Shown: piece after piece, positions 18,369 to 27,611 of the stretch | Layout: each line of letters opens with the position of its first letter | How positions within the stretch are numbered: position 1 is the stretch's first letter | Made by a program: the position numbers and the translations under genes | The notes under the pieces: generated by a model | What the model saw: only the letters and a program-made list of their open reading frames with translations | Database searches by the model: none | Told to the model about the DNA's origin: nothing | Assembly: GCA_029879725.1 (NCBI GenBank) | Contig: JAOUPR010000010.1 | Span: 1 to 59,663 of the forward strand | Length of the DNA: 59,663 bases | Direction of reading: 5' to 3' | Origin: Gemmatimonadota bacterium | GTDB taxonomy: Bacteria; Gemmatimonadota; Gemmatimonadetes; Longimicrobiales; Gaopeijiaceae

Positions 18369-19409
18369 ATGACACGAAAGGATTTGCCCGGCGGCGACGA
18401 GGGTCCGCGTAGCTCTCGGATGGACGAGCCGGCGGGCGGCGGCGACTCCTCTTCCGACGAAGCGGGGGAGGAGCACTCCCTCACCTGGATCCTCCTCGCG
18501 TTCGCCGCGGTGTACCTCATCTGGGGGTCGACCTATCTGGCCATCCGGTTCGCCATCGAAACGATTCCACCGCTCTTCATGGCGTCCGTCCGTTTTATCG
18601 TGGCCGGCGGGGCGATGTACGCGTGGAGCACGGCTCGCGGAGCTCCACGGCCGACCCGCCGACAGTGGGGGCATGCCGCGGTGGTGGGAGGCCTCCTGCT
18701 CCTCGGAGGGAATGGTGGGGTGGTGGTGGCGGAACAGTGGATTCCTTCGGGGCTCGCCGCGCTCCTGGTGGCCGCGGTTCCGTTGTGGATGGTCCTTGTG
18801 GATTGGGCGTTCGGGTCGAGGAGGAGGCCCTCCGCGCGCGTCGCGGTGGGCCTGGTCGTGGGTTTCGGCGGCGTGGCGCTCCTGGCCGGCTCTCCGGGCG
18901 TGACCGGCCCCGACGAAATGTTCGGCGCCCTTTTGTGCGTGGGCGGAGCACTCGCGTGGGCCATGGGGTCCATCTACTCTCGACACGTGGTCGCGCCACC
19001 ACGCCCCAGGATGTGGGTGGCCACACAGATGCTGGCGGGTGGAGTGCTCCTCCTTCCCGCATCGGCACTGGCGGGGGAAATGGGGAGGATCGACCTTGGG
19101 GGAGTGTCCCTCCGTTCGCTTCTGGCGCTGGGCTATCTTATCGTGTTCGGGGCTCTCGTGGCCTTCTCCGCCTACATCTGGCTGCTTTCGGTGTCGACGC
19201 CGGCCCGCGTGGGTACCTACGCCTACGTGAACCCCGTCGTTGCCCTCGTTCTGGGATGGTCGTTGGCCGGTGAGCCGTTCACGTCGCGGTCGCTCGTCGC
19301 CGCGGCCACGATCCTCGGTGCCGTCGTCCTCGTCACCGCGGATCGAGCGCCGTCCACGGCGGGTGCGCGGGGAGTTCCCGTTGTCCACGCAGGAAGGAGG
19401 CGTTCGTGA
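18369..19409 (+). CDS. EamA/DMT-family permease
   Basis: An inner-membrane transporter of 346 residues with ten predicted helices in two EamA repeats. It resembles the YedA/RhaT-like drug-metabolite transporter group: first repeat VYLIWGSTYLAIRFAIETIP, with MASVRFIVAGGAM; second repeat begins GALLCVGGALAWAMGSIY and ends near YVNPVVALVLGWSLAGEP. A charged 40-residue N-terminal tail precedes the first helix; a start at ATG 18420 would remove part of it. The substrate is unknown. The gene opens a tightly coupled run: its stop overlaps the MscS start by four bases (GTGA). Confidence 0.9.
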   Translation: MTRKDLPGGDEGPRSSRMDEPAGGGDSSSDEAGEEHSLTWILLAFAAVYLIWGSTYLAIRFAIETIPPLFMASVRFIVAGGAMYAWSTARGAPRPTRRQWGHAAVVGGLLLLGGNGGVVVAEQWIPSGLAALLVAAVPLWMVLVDWAFGSRRRPSARVAVGLVVGFGGVALLAGSPGVTGPDEMFGALLCVGGALAWAMGSIYSRHVVAPPRPRMWVATQMLAGGVLLLPASALAGEMGRIDLGGVSLRSLLALGYLIVFGALVAFSAYIWLLSVSTPARVGTYAYVNPVVALVLGWSLAGEPFTSRSLVAAATILGAVVLVTADRAPSTAGARGVPVVHAGRRRS

Positions 19410-20413
19410 GCGCGATACGGAACGCGCAGGTCGACTCGGTCGCCGTCGGACCCGGTGGGTTCGAGGGATTGTCCGACATGTGGAGCCGGATTCTCACCAC
19501 CGTGGGCTCCGACATGGCGGCGAAGCTCATCCTCTCCCTGCTGATGATGGGGATCGTGCTCGGTCTCCGGCGGGCCGCGCTCCGGATCGTCGATCTACGG
19601 GTGGAGGACCGGACCCTCCACTACCGATGGGCCAAGGGGATCGGGTACGGGAGCTCCGCACTCGTCGTGCTCTCGCTCTTCCAGATCTGGTTCAAGGCGG
19701 TGGAGTCCGTCGGGACGTTCCTCGGACTGGTATCCGCCGGTCTGGCCATCGCCCTCAAGGACCTGGTGGGAGACTTCGCCGGTTGGGTGTTCATCGTGTG
19801 GCGACGCCCCTTCGAGGTGGGAGACCGCCTTCAGATCGGTGGTGTGGCCGGTGACGTGGTGGACATCAGGATCTTCCAGTTCACCGTTCTGGAGATCGGG
19901 AACTGGGTGAGCGCCGACCAGAGCACCGGGCGACTCGTGCACATTCCGAACGCCCAGGTGTTCACCCAATCGTTGGCCAACTACACCGCCGGCTTCCCGT
20001 ACCTCTGGAACGAGTTGGAGGTGCTCGTCACCTTCGAAAGCGACTGGCGACTGGCCAAGAAACGGCTGGCCGTGATCGCGGCGGAGGATACGGCGGAGGT
20101 GAGTGAGGAGGCGGGTGAACAACTGCGGAAGAAGGCATCCCGGTTCTTGATCCACTACCAGAATCTGACGCCGACCGTGTACACCGCGGTCCGGGACAGC
20201 GGTATCGCTCTGACGGTTCGGTACCTGTGCCGGCCGCGACAACGGAGATCCACGGCCGAGAGGTTGTGGGAGCGGATCCTGGATATGGTGGCCGAGGAGC
20301 CCGCGGTGGATCTGGCGTACCCCACGCAGCGCTTCTACCTCCACGCCGTGGAGGGAAAGGAGGGGCTTCGGGCCCCCATCCCGGGCATCACCGGCAGGGA
20401 TTCGGTGGGATGA
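19406..20413 (+). CDS. MscS-family mechanosensitive channel
   Basis: A 335-residue small-conductance mechanosensitive channel protein. It starts at GTG 19406, directly after an excellent AGGAAGGAGG site, with a GTGA overlap with the EamA stop. Membrane helices lie at about residues 37-55, 78-96 and 98-118; the pore-type helix FLGLVSAGLAIALKDLVGDFAGW precedes the beta domain (read GLVSAGLAIALKDLVGDF). Then follow RPFEVGDRLQIGGVAGDVVD and the beta/alpha C-terminal domain. The extended end (to residue 335) is longer than E. coli MscS (286). Such channels release solutes during osmotic downshock. Its ATGA junction couples it to the desulfurase gene. Confidence 0.93.
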   Translation: MSAIRNAQVDSVAVGPGGFEGLSDMWSRILTTVGSDMAAKLILSLLMMGIVLGLRRAALRIVDLRVEDRTLHYRWAKGIGYGSSALVVLSLFQIWFKAVESVGTFLGLVSAGLAIALKDLVGDFAGWVFIVWRRPFEVGDRLQIGGVAGDVVDIRIFQFTVLEIGNWVSADQSTGRLVHIPNAQVFTQSLANYTAGFPYLWNELEVLVTFESDWRLAKKRLAVIAAEDTAEVSEEAGEQLRKKASRFLIHYQNLTPTVYTAVRDSGIALTVRYLCRPRQRRSTAERLWERILDMVAEEPAVDLAYPTQRFYLHAVEGKEGLRAPIPGITGRDSVG

Positions 20414-21585
20414 TCAGTTACATGGACTACGCGGCGACGTCGATGGTGCGCCCACCGCGCGTCGCGGAAGCCATGACGGAGTACCTTCGAGACTGCGGGG
20501 CGACCCCCGGGCGTGGTGGGCACCGTGTCGCGGTGGAGGCGGGTCGCGTGGTGCTGCGGTGCCGGAGGCTCGTCCAGGAGCTTCTCCATCTTCCCGGAGA
20601 TCCGGGGAGGGTCGCCTTCGCCGCCAACGCGACCCAGGCGCTGAACACGGCTCTCTTCGGGATCCTCGCCCCGGACGACGCGGTGGTGGTGACCCGGTAC
20701 GACCACAATGCGGTCCTGCGTCCCGTCGCTCACCTCGCCAGGACGCTCGGTGTCGAGGTGCGCCTCCTTTCCGGAACTCCGGACGGGGAAGTGGACTACG
20801 ATGAGGCGGAACGTGCTCTACGCGGGGCGCGGGTCCTGGTCGTGAACAGTGCTTCCAACGTGATCGGAACCCGGGTTCCCCTGGCGCCTCTGGCGGACAG
20901 GGCGCGGGATGCCGGGGCGCTGGTGTTGGTGGATGCTGCGCAGGGGGCGGGGCACATCCCCATGCGGCCCGCGGACGAGGGCGCGGATCTGGTGGCCTTC
21001 ACCGGGCACAAGGGGATGCTGGGGCCTCAGGGCACCGGCGGCCTGTGGGTACGGGAGGGGATCGAGGTGGGACCGCTCATCCACGGTGGAACGGGAGGGA
21101 ATTCCATGGACGCCGAGATGCCGGCCGCGATGCCCGACAGGCTGGAGGCGGGGTCTCTCAATGGTCCCGGGCTCGCGGGCCTGGCCGCAGGCCTCGAAGA
21201 AGTCGTGCGGGAGGGAGTCGATGGGATCCACGCGCGTGAGTCCGCGCTGAAGAAGCGGCTCCGGGATGGACTCATGGATATTCCCGAGGTGCGGGTTCTC
21301 ACGCCTGCGGCACCCGACGGTGTGGGGATCGTCTGTATCACGACGCCGAAGATGGATCCGGCCACGATGAGCCACCGACTGGACCGGGAATGGGGTGTTC
21401 TGACCCGGTCGGGACTCCACTGTGCCCCCGAGGCGCATCGCGTGCTCGGAACGCTGGCCACGGGAACACTTCGTCTCTCGGTGGGTTGGGGCTCCACGGA
21501 GGAGCACGTCGATCATACTTTGGAGGCGGTGACCTCCGTCCTTCAGGGATCCGTCCGTCGGTCCCCGACCCCCCCCCGACCGTAG
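20410..21585 (+). CDS. Class V aminotransferase, cysteine desulfurase-like
   Basis: A 391-residue PLP enzyme of the NifS/Csd type that would mobilise sulfur from cysteine. ATG 20410 (MISYMDYAATS) overlaps the MscS stop by four bases; the frame stays open upstream but the family N-terminus begins here. Cofactor sites are VDAAQGAGHIP (Asp), and FTGHKGMLGPQGTGG with Lys201 as the Schiff-base lysine. SGLHCAPEAHRVLGT places a candidate persulfide Cys338 in the position used by the cysteine desulfurase-like subgroup with the HCAP motif. No scaffold gene (iscU or sufU) is adjacent, so the sulfur acceptor is unknown. Confidence 0.92.
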   Translation: MISYMDYAATSMVRPPRVAEAMTEYLRDCGATPGRGGHRVAVEAGRVVLRCRRLVQELLHLPGDPGRVAFAANATQALNTALFGILAPDDAVVVTRYDHNAVLRPVAHLARTLGVEVRLLSGTPDGEVDYDEAERALRGARVLVVNSASNVIGTRVPLAPLADRARDAGALVLVDAAQGAGHIPMRPADEGADLVAFTGHKGMLGPQGTGGLWVREGIEVGPLIHGGTGGNSMDAEMPAAMPDRLEAGSLNGPGLAGLAAGLEEVVREGVDGIHARESALKKRLRDGLMDIPEVRVLTPAAPDGVGIVCITTPKMDPATMSHRLDREWGVLTRSGLHCAPEAHRVLGTLATGTLRLSVGWGSTEEHVDHTLEAVTSVLQGSVRRSPTPPRP

Positions 21586-21591
21586 GACCCC

Positions 21592-22158
21592 ATGCGCCTC
21601 TTCATCGCAGTGAACCTTCCCGGCAAGGAGCGCCAGCGGATCTATCGGGCATCCAGTCGTCTGCGGGACCAGGGCCTCCCCGTGGGGTGGATCGATCCGG
21701 AGAACTACCACCTGACCCTGAAGTTCCTGGGGCAGGTCCGGGCCGATCGGATTCCTGCCATCGAGGCCGCTCTTCGCAAGGTCGCGGCGGACAACGGGCC
21801 ATTCCCCATTTCTCTCGGGGGGTTCGGGGCGTTTCCCACGGTGCGGCGGCCCCGCGTGCTCTGGCTGGGGGTGGATGCCACGCCCGAGCTCCGCTGCCTC
21901 AAACAGGACGTGGAGTGGGCGTTGAGTGATCTCGGCTTCGTCACCGAGACCCGCGCGTTTCATCCTCACATCACCCTGGGGAGGGCGGACGAGCGGAACG
22001 GCGCCGGAGCGTTCCGCGGCCTGGACGACATCGCCGCGGCGATGGAATTCTCCGGCGAAGTTCCCGTGCGGTCCATCGACCTCATGCGGAGCCATCTCTC
22101 CAAGGAGGGTACACGGTACTCGGTCGTGACCGGCGTCCAGCTCGGGAGTGGGGGATGA
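21592..22158 (+). CDS. thpR: RNA 2',3'-cyclic phosphodiesterase
   Basis: A 188-residue LigT/ThpR 2H phosphoesterase, cytoplasmic. The two HxTx motifs are complete: YHLTLKF (His40, Thr42) and HPHITLGR (His126, Thr128), spaced as in the family. The start MRLFIAVNLP is the family standard. Bacterial members open 2',3'-cyclic phosphate on RNA ends and can ligate tRNA halves in vitro; the biological role is not well known. The gene begins 6 bases after the desulfurase and its stop overlaps the next start (ATGA). Confidence 0.95.
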   Translation: MRLFIAVNLPGKERQRIYRASSRLRDQGLPVGWIDPENYHLTLKFLGQVRADRIPAIEAALRKVAADNGPFPISLGGFGAFPTVRRPRVLWLGVDATPELRCLKQDVEWALSDLGFVTETRAFHPHITLGRADERNGAGAFRGLDDIAAAMEFSGEVPVRSIDLMRSHLSKEGTRYSVVTGVQLGSGG

Positions 22159-22847
22159 ACCGGTCCGCGGGCAGCCCCACGGCCCCCGGAGGGAGGAGGC
22201 GGGGGGGGTGGATCGTCCTGGCCGGGCTGGCGGTCGTGGGGGGGGGCATCCTCTGGTTCGGCAGAGGGGTGGTGTGGCCCGGCGGCCATGGGGACCTCGG
22301 GGGAGAGGCATCGGGCGGTCCCGCCGGTCCGATTCCATCACAGGAACTCTCCGACTCCACCATGGCGGAGGTGAGACGGTTCCTGGCCGGTGGGGTGGGC
22401 GATACGTTGGGGCTGGGAAGCGCCGAGGTGACCAGCGTGATCCGCTATGGTGTTCCGGGGCTGGTTCCTTCCGGCATGGTGGGTCCGGCCGTCCGGTTTC
22501 GGGATGGACGGGTCACGGCCACGGGCCGTGTGGGGGTGGGGTCGTTCCCTCGCCTCCCCGACCTCGGTGCGGTTCTCGGGATGCTTCCCGATACCCTGCC
22601 CGTGGTGGTCCGCGGAGAGTTGGTTCAACCGGCGCCCGATCTCGTCGCGGTGTTGGTGGACGGGATCGAAGCGATGCGGATCCCCTTGCCCCAGGGGCTC
22701 ATCCCCGACGTATTGGACGGACTGGGGCGCCGGGACCGCGACGGGCTCCCGCAGAACGCGATCGAGGTTCCCATCCCCCGGGGTGTCGGAGCGGCGTACG
22801 TGGGGGAGGATACACTGTTTCTGGTGAGGGTCCGGCCAGGCGGATAG
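22155..22847 (+). CDS. Single-pass membrane protein of unknown function
   Basis: A 230-residue protein with a Gly/Arg-rich N-terminus, one membrane helix (about residues 18-35, WIVLAGLAVVGGGILWF) and an exported domain of about 190 residues. The exported part alternates hydrophobic residues in beta fashion (AVRFRDGRVTATGRVGV, LPVVVRGELVQPAPDLVAVL) and ends near VPIPRGVGAAYVGEDTLFLV. This is vaguely like lipid-binding LmeA/DUF2993 domains, but I do not claim it. It overlaps thpR by four bases and precedes the NtrC-like regulator by 48 bases. Confidence 0.75.
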   Translation: MNRSAGSPTAPGGRRRGGWIVLAGLAVVGGGILWFGRGVVWPGGHGDLGGEASGGPAGPIPSQELSDSTMAEVRRFLAGGVGDTLGLGSAEVTSVIRYGVPGLVPSGMVGPAVRFRDGRVTATGRVGVGSFPRLPDLGAVLGMLPDTLPVVVRGELVQPAPDLVAVLVDGIEAMRIPLPQGLIPDVLDGLGRRDRDGLPQNAIEVPIPRGVGAAYVGEDTLFLVRVRPGG

Positions 22848-22895
22848 GTTCCGCATTCCGGTCGGTGCCTGAAAACCTGCCAACGGAGAGGATCT

Positions 22896-24257
22896 ATGGC
22901 GCGTCTCCTCGTCGTCGATGACGAGAAGTCCATTCGCAGCATCCTGGCCCAGGTGTTCGAGTACGAGGGCCACGAGGTTTCGGTGGCCTCGGATGGGCCG
23001 AGTGCCCTGGAGCTCGTGGAGAAGGTCAAGCCGGACGTGACCTTCCTCGACGTCAAGATGCCCGGAATGGATGGTCTCGAAGTGCTGGCCGCGCTCCGCG
23101 AGATGGATCCGGATGCCCTCGTTGTGATGATCTCCGGCCACGGAACCATCGATACCGCCGTGGAGTCGACGCGGAAGGGGGCCTACGACTTTCTCGAGAA
23201 GCCGTTGGACACCGACCGTTTGATGGTCACGCTGCGCCGTGCGCTGGAGCTCAAGGGGCTCACGCGCAGCATGGAGGCGCTCCGGAGCGAGGTGGAGAGC
23301 CGATACGAGATCGTGGGAAACTCGTTCCAGATCCGGCAGGTGCTCGATCGGGTCGAAAAGGTGGCTCCCACGGACGCCCGGGTGCTCATCACCGGTGAGA
23401 ACGGTACCGGGAAGGAGCTCGTGGCCCGAGCGATCCACAGGCTCTCCCCCCGGGCCAACGGTCCCTTCGTGGAAGTGAACTGCGCCGCCATCCCGTCCGA
23501 GCTCATCGAGTCCGCCCTCTTCGGTCACATCAAGGGGTCGTTCACCGGGGCGGTGGCGGACCAGGCCGGACGGTTCGAGCAGGCCGACGGCGGCACCCTG
23601 TTCCTGGACGAGATCGGTGACATGTCCGCCGCGGCCCAGGCCAAGGTGTTGAGAGCTCTCGAGCAGGGTGTCATCACCCGGGTGGGTGGGTCCAAGCCCA
23701 TCGAGGTGGACGTGCGTGTCGTGTCGGCGACCAACAAGGATCTGTCCGACGAGATCGAGGCGGGTCGTTTCCGGGAGGATCTCTTCTACCGGCTCAACGT
23801 GGTCCCCGTCCACCTCCCTCCTCTCAGGGAACGGCGAGAGGACATCCCCATGATGGTGAGGCACTTCGTGGCCCTGACCGTGGGCGCGAAGCGGGTGGAG
23901 GAACGCAGCGTGTCCGAGGAGGCGGTGGAGGCTCTGGCCGGGCTCGAATGGCCCGGCAACGTACGCCAACTGCGCAACACGGTGGAACGCCTCCTCATCC
24001 TCGGGAGCGGGAAGGTGATCCAGAAGCAGGACGTCGACCTGCTGGTGTCCGGTTCGTCGGCGGCCACGACCCTTCCCGGAGGGCTGATGAAGCTGGACAG
24101 CTTCAGCGACTTCAAGGAGGAAGCGGAGAAGCTCTTCATTCTCCAGAAGCTCCGCGAGAACGACTGGAACGTGGCGGAGACGGCGCGGCGTATCGACATG
24201 CCCCGCTCCAACCTGTACAAGAAGATCGAGAAGTACGAACTCGTCCGAGACGAATAG
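22896..24257 (+). CDS. NtrC/NtrX-family sigma-54-dependent response regulator
   Basis: A 453-residue activator. The receiver domain (1-120) has the phospho-acceptor Asp52 in FLDVKMPGMDG. The AAA+ domain (about 140-375) has Walker A GENGTGKE (167-174), Walker B GGTLFLDEIGD, and the sigma-54 contact loop as GSFTGA (214-219) instead of the usual GAFTGA. A Fis-type helix-turn-helix closes the protein (NVAETARRIDMPRSNLYKKI). It needs RpoN to activate transcription; rpoN is not in this window. The layout is NtrX-like, so the NtrY-like kinase at 5432 is a candidate sensor. It is the last gene of the EamA run. Confidence 0.95.
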   Translation: MARLLVVDDEKSIRSILAQVFEYEGHEVSVASDGPSALELVEKVKPDVTFLDVKMPGMDGLEVLAALREMDPDALVVMISGHGTIDTAVESTRKGAYDFLEKPLDTDRLMVTLRRALELKGLTRSMEALRSEVESRYEIVGNSFQIRQVLDRVEKVAPTDARVLITGENGTGKELVARAIHRLSPRANGPFVEVNCAAIPSELIESALFGHIKGSFTGAVADQAGRFEQADGGTLFLDEIGDMSAAAQAKVLRALEQGVITRVGGSKPIEVDVRVVSATNKDLSDEIEAGRFREDLFYRLNVVPVHLPPLRERREDIPMMVRHFVALTVGAKRVEERSVSEEAVEALAGLEWPGNVRQLRNTVERLLILGSGKVIQKQDVDLLVSGSSAATTLPGGLMKLDSFSDFKEEAEKLFILQKLRENDWNVAETARRIDMPRSNLYKKIEKYELVRDE

Positions 24258-24273
24258 GGCCGCTCCGGGAGGG

Positions 24274-25047
24274 TCAGTTCCGCACCACCAGGAGGCCGTT
24301 TTCCAGGGAGTACAGCGCCTCCATCGTGCGGTAGTCCTGTGCCGAGAGACTGGTCGCGGTGTTCGTGGGGTACATGACGTCCCGCTCCGAGTCGCTGTGC
24401 AGCAGGCCCAGGGCGTGCCCCATCTCGTGTGCCGTGGTGAGTTGGATCTGGAGCGGGTCGAGGATGCGCTGGGCGTCGTGGGGACTCCTCGTGGCCACAC
24501 GGAGCGCCTGTACGCGGAGACCCTGGGTGGGGCTCCACTGGAGTTCCGTCACCCCCAGGCGGGTGCCCGGGAGCTGACGTTGCCACGTGACCGTGACGTC
24601 GGCGTCGAGGCGTCCACGCTCGTCCACGGTGATGGCGAACGGCTGGCCGTCCCAGGCCTTGACGCCTCGCACCGCGGCGCGGTGGAGTTCACGGGACGGG
24701 GCGGCGTCTTCGAAGTCCGGTGCGGGGACGTGGACGACCAGGCCGGACACGCCGTCGGTCCATCGCCGGATCCGGAAGGTATCTCGTTCGGCCAGCTCGA
24801 CGCAGAGGTAGCCGGAGCGCGGGCACACGTCCGCGGCACGGAGCGTCCGCTCGGTCCGGAGCCCCTCCGGAGAGGGAGTGGCGCACTCTCCGGGCAGGTC
24901 GCCGCACTCCACGGAATCTTCCTCCGCCCGGATCTCGTCCAGGTCCGACGTACGGTTCAGTCGGGGGATCACCAAGGCGAGTCCCGCCACGATGACCAGG
25001 ATGGGAAGGACGGCGGTCCGGGCCGGGACCACGGCGTTTCGCGGCAT
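24274..25047 (-). CDS. Membrane-anchored matrixin-like zinc metalloprotease
   Basis: A 257-residue protein. ATG 25047 gives an N-terminal hydrophobic helix (about residues 10-29, TAVLPILVIVAGLALVIPRL) without an obvious cleavage site, so it is probably anchored with the protease outside. The zinc site is complete: HEMGHALGLLH (His207, Glu208, His211, His217) followed by the Met-turn DVMYP (Met225), the metzincin/matrixin pattern. Four cysteines between residues 48 and 82 could form disulfides. No propeptide cysteine-switch motif is evident. It is convergent with the NtrC-like regulator (16-base gap) and divergent from lepB. Confidence 0.88.
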   Translation of the reverse strand: MPRNAVVPARTAVLPILVIVAGLALVIPRLNRTSDLDEIRAEEDSVECGDLPGECATPSPEGLRTERTLRAADVCPRSGYLCVELAERDTFRIRRWTDGVSGLVVHVPAPDFEDAAPSRELHRAAVRGVKAWDGQPFAITVDERGRLDADVTVTWQRQLPGTRLGVTELQWSPTQGLRVQALRVATRSPHDAQRILDPLQIQLTTAHEMGHALGLLHSDSERDVMYPTNTATSLSAQDYRTMEALYSLENGLLVVRN

Positions 25048-25243
25048 GGCGTCTCCACGGGGCGCAAGGGTCGAAGCAGGGAATCTCCCACGGGATCCGG
25101 TGCGCCACAATGGTCCGGGGGTGGGGGGACGGGTGGCTCTGGATCTCCGCGCTCGCGTTCGTGTACCTTGGCGACAAGCGTGGGGCGCGGCGGAGCCGGA
25201 ACGGCGGTCGCGGTACGGTCGTCCCCCGGGCAGACGGAGGAAT

Positions 25244-25990
25244 ATGCAGGACGGCAGAGCGGACGGAACGGATCCTTCCGGCGGGCCGGCGGAAGCCGAC
25301 GCGGGCTATCGCCGATTTCCTTCTCCCGGGGAGTGGGCGCGAACGGTGGCCCTCGCGGTGGGGCTGTTCATCTTCGTGCGCACCTTCGGCGTTGAGGCCT
25401 TCAAGATCCCCACCGGCTCCATGGAGAGTACCCTTCTGGTGGGTGACTTCCTCCTGGTGAACAAGGCGGCCTTCGGGGCCCGCATCCCCTTCACCGGCGT
25501 CCACCTTCCCGCCCTGGCGGACCCGGAGCGGGGAGCCGTGGTGGTCTTCACTCCCCCCCACGATCCGTCGAAGCACTACGTGAAGCGGCTGGTGGGGATC
25601 CCCGGAGATACCCTCGAGATGCGGGACAAGGTGCTCTACCGGAACGGCTTCGAGGTTCGGGAGCCGTACGTGCAGCACCGGGACCGCCGCCGGGACACGG
25701 TTCACCCCGACATGCGGTGGCAGTCCAACCACCTCGTTGCGTCGACCCGTCACCGTTACCAGCCCACACGGGACAACTGGGGCCCCCTGGTGGTGCCCCA
25801 CGGCCAGTTCTTCGTTCTCGGAGACAACCGGGACAACAGCGAGGATTCACGCTACTGGGGGTTCGTGCCTCGGGGCGCCCTCACGGGCCGTCCATGGATC
25901 GTGTACTTCTCGTACGACTCGAAGGGTCGTGGCCCGGTGGGGTGGTGGCAGGGGGTCCGTTGGTCACGGATGGGCCACGCGATCCGGTGA
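25244..25990 (+). CDS. lepB: Signal peptidase I
   Basis: A 248-residue inner-membrane protease that removes Sec signal peptides. It begins at ATG 25244 with a GGAGGAAT site. One membrane helix (about 32-50) is followed by the catalytic Ser59 in PTGSMESTLLVGD, Lys114 in HYVKRLVGIPGD, and the family box VLGDNRDNSEDSRYWGFVP. The insert between residues 130 and 185 is Arg/His-rich (HRDRRRDTVH) and longer than in the simplest members. It lies upstream of the sigma factor gene (195 bases). Confidence 0.96.
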   Translation: MQDGRADGTDPSGGPAEADAGYRRFPSPGEWARTVALAVGLFIFVRTFGVEAFKIPTGSMESTLLVGDFLLVNKAAFGARIPFTGVHLPALADPERGAVVVFTPPHDPSKHYVKRLVGIPGDTLEMRDKVLYRNGFEVREPYVQHRDRRRDTVHPDMRWQSNHLVASTRHRYQPTRDNWGPLVVPHGQFFVLGDNRDNSEDSRYWGFVPRGALTGRPWIVYFSYDSKGRGPVGWWQGVRWSRMGHAIR

Positions 25991-26185
25991 CTTCGGGCCG
26001 GGTCCCTCACGCCGTGGATCGGGAGCGCGTGAAGGGGTGCAGGTTGCGCGACCGACGTCCTCTCCCGATTCTTCTGCACGTAGCGCGGTGCCTCCCGGCG
26101 CCGCCGGGCGGCACGACACGCGGTCGCTGCCCGGGCCGTCCGGGAAGCTTCGCCCACCGACTCACTGCCGCCGCGTGAACCCCCC

Positions 26186-27037
26186 ATGTCGTTTGCCGCC
26201 CGCCGCGGATCCCAGAGGGAAGGGTCGCTGGATCAGTATCTCAAGGAGATCAGCCAGTACCCTCTGATCAACCAGGAAGAAGAGGTTCGGCTGGCGCAGC
26301 TCATCCACAAAGGTGATGAGGAGGCGCTGGACAAGCTGGTGCGCTCGAACCTCCGCTTCGTGGTGTCCGTGGCCAAGAAGTATCAGAATCAGGGCGTTCC
26401 CCTCTCCGACCTCATCAACGAAGGGAACCTCGGACTCATTCGGGCTGCTCACAAGTTCGACGAGACCAAGGGCATCAAGTTCATCAGCTACGCGGTGTGG
26501 TGGATCCGGCAGGCCATCCTCCAGGCCCTGGCGGAGCAGAGCCGGATCGTACGGGTCCCGCTGAACAGGGCGGGAGCGCTCCATCGTATCGGGCGCCGGA
26601 GCTCGACGCTCCTCCAGGAGTTGGGAAGGGAGCCCACCGTCGAGGAGATCGCCAAGGACCTCGACATCTCGCAGGAGGAAGTGGAGCGGACACTGGCGAT
26701 CTCGCATTCGCATCTCTCCCTCGACGCTCCGCTCACGCCGGGCGAGGACAACCGACTGCTCGACTATCTTCCCGACCAGTATTCCCCGGGTCCGGAGGAC
26801 GAGGCGTACGAGCGGGCGCTTCGACAGACCATCGAGAACGCCCTGGGTACGCTCAAAGAGAGGGAGGCCAAGATTCTCCGGCTCTATTTCGGCCTGGACG
26901 ATCAGGAGTCCATGACGCTGGAAGAGATCGGAGCCATCCTGGGGATCACCCGCGAACGGGTACGCCAGATCAAGGAGAAGGCGTTGGCCCGGCTCCGTCA
27001 TGCCTCCCGGTCCCGCTTTCTCGAGCCGTACATGTAG
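26186..27037 (+). CDS. RNA polymerase sigma-70 family factor, primary-type but short
   Basis: A 283-residue sigma factor with regions 1.2 ([20 protein letters not shown]), 2 ([39 protein letters not shown], with the WWIRQAI core recognition/melting segment), 3 ([20 protein letters not shown]) and 4 ([36 protein letters not shown]). It lacks region 1.1 and the non-conserved insert found in larger RpoD proteins. The region 2.4 and 4.2 residues are those of housekeeping-type factors, so it probably reads TTGACA/TATAAT-like promoters, such as those seen at rplM and nusA. Whether it is the main or an alternative factor cannot be settled here. Confidence 0.92.
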   Translation: MSFAARRGSQREGSLDQYLKEISQYPLINQEEEVRLAQLIHKGDEEALDKLVRSNLRFVVSVAKKYQNQGVPLSDLINEGNLGLIRAAHKFDETKGIKFISYAVWWIRQAILQALAEQSRIVRVPLNRAGALHRIGRRSSTLLQELGREPTVEEIAKDLDISQEEVERTLAISHSHLSLDAPLTPGEDNRLLDYLPDQYSPGPEDEAYERALRQTIENALGTLKEREAKILRLYFGLDDQESMTLEEIGAILGITRERVRQIKEKALARLRHASRSRFLEPYM

Positions 27038-27094
27038 CTTCCGGCGGCCCCCCCGGGAGGTCGTTGGCCCCGTTGGGAGAACGTCTCCGAGCCG

Positions 27095-27123
27095 TTGACA
27101 CCCCCCCCTCCCTCGGATATCAT
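27095..27123 (+). promoter_or_regulatory. Near-consensus sigma-70 promoter for rplM-rpsI
   Basis: TTGACA (27095-27100), a 17-base spacer, and TATCAT (27118-27123). This is the best promoter in the window. The predicted start near 27130 leaves a leader of about 36 bases before the rplM ATG, with a small CCGC-CTTTTT-GCGG hairpin at 27143-27156 that could be a feedback element; the hairpin is only four base pairs. Confidence 0.85.
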
Positions 27124-27165
27124 TCAAAGCTCTGTAATGGAACCGCCTTTTTGCGGCAGTCGAGC

Positions 27166-27594
27166 ATGCGAACATACACACCGAAACTCCAGGAAATCCA
27201 GCGCCGATGGTGGATCGTCGACGCGGCAGACAAGCCGCTCGGCCGTCTGGCCACCGAGATCGCTCGTATCCTCAGGGGTAAGCACAAGCCGATGTACACG
27301 CCCCACCTGGACACGGGTGACCACGTCGTGGTCATCAACGCGTCACGGGTGGCACTGACCGGCAAGAAGGCCGACCAGAAGACGTATTTCAGGCATTCCG
27401 GATACATGGGGGGAGAGCAGCACATCCCCTTCCGACGGATGATCGCGACGTATCCCGAGCGCGTCATCGAGTTGGCCGTGAAGGGAATGCTTCCGAAGAA
27501 CGCACTCGGTCGGAGCATGAAATCGAAGCTCAAGGTGTACGCTGGTGAGGATCATCCCCACCAGGGTCAGCAGCCTGAGCCCCTGGACATCTGA
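27166..27594 (+). CDS. rplM: 50S ribosomal protein L13 (uL13)
   Basis: A 142-residue ribosomal protein, start [20 protein letters not shown] with a strong family match. Core features: [43 protein letters not shown] and [19 protein letters not shown]. It begins 17 bases upstream of rpsI, the usual pairing, and is first after the 27095 promoter. In the ribosome uL13 binds early to 23S rRNA. ATG 27166 has no good SD sequence. Confidence 0.98.
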   Translation: MRTYTPKLQEIQRRWWIVDAADKPLGRLATEIARILRGKHKPMYTPHLDTGDHVVVINASRVALTGKKADQKTYFRHSGYMGGEQHIPFRRMIATYPERVIELAVKGMLPKNALGRSMKSKLKVYAGEDHPHQGQQPEPLDI

Positions 27595-27611
27595 CGGAAA
27601 TCGCAACGCGT

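Noticed and set aside
17586..19388. 600-codon minus-strand frame opposite comM and the EamA gene
   Set aside because: Shadow of two genes with complete motifs on the plus strand; no recognisable domain.
22338..24500. 720-codon minus-strand frame opposite the NtrC-like regulator
   Set aside because: Antisense shadow; its His/Leu/Asp-rich translation has no family features.
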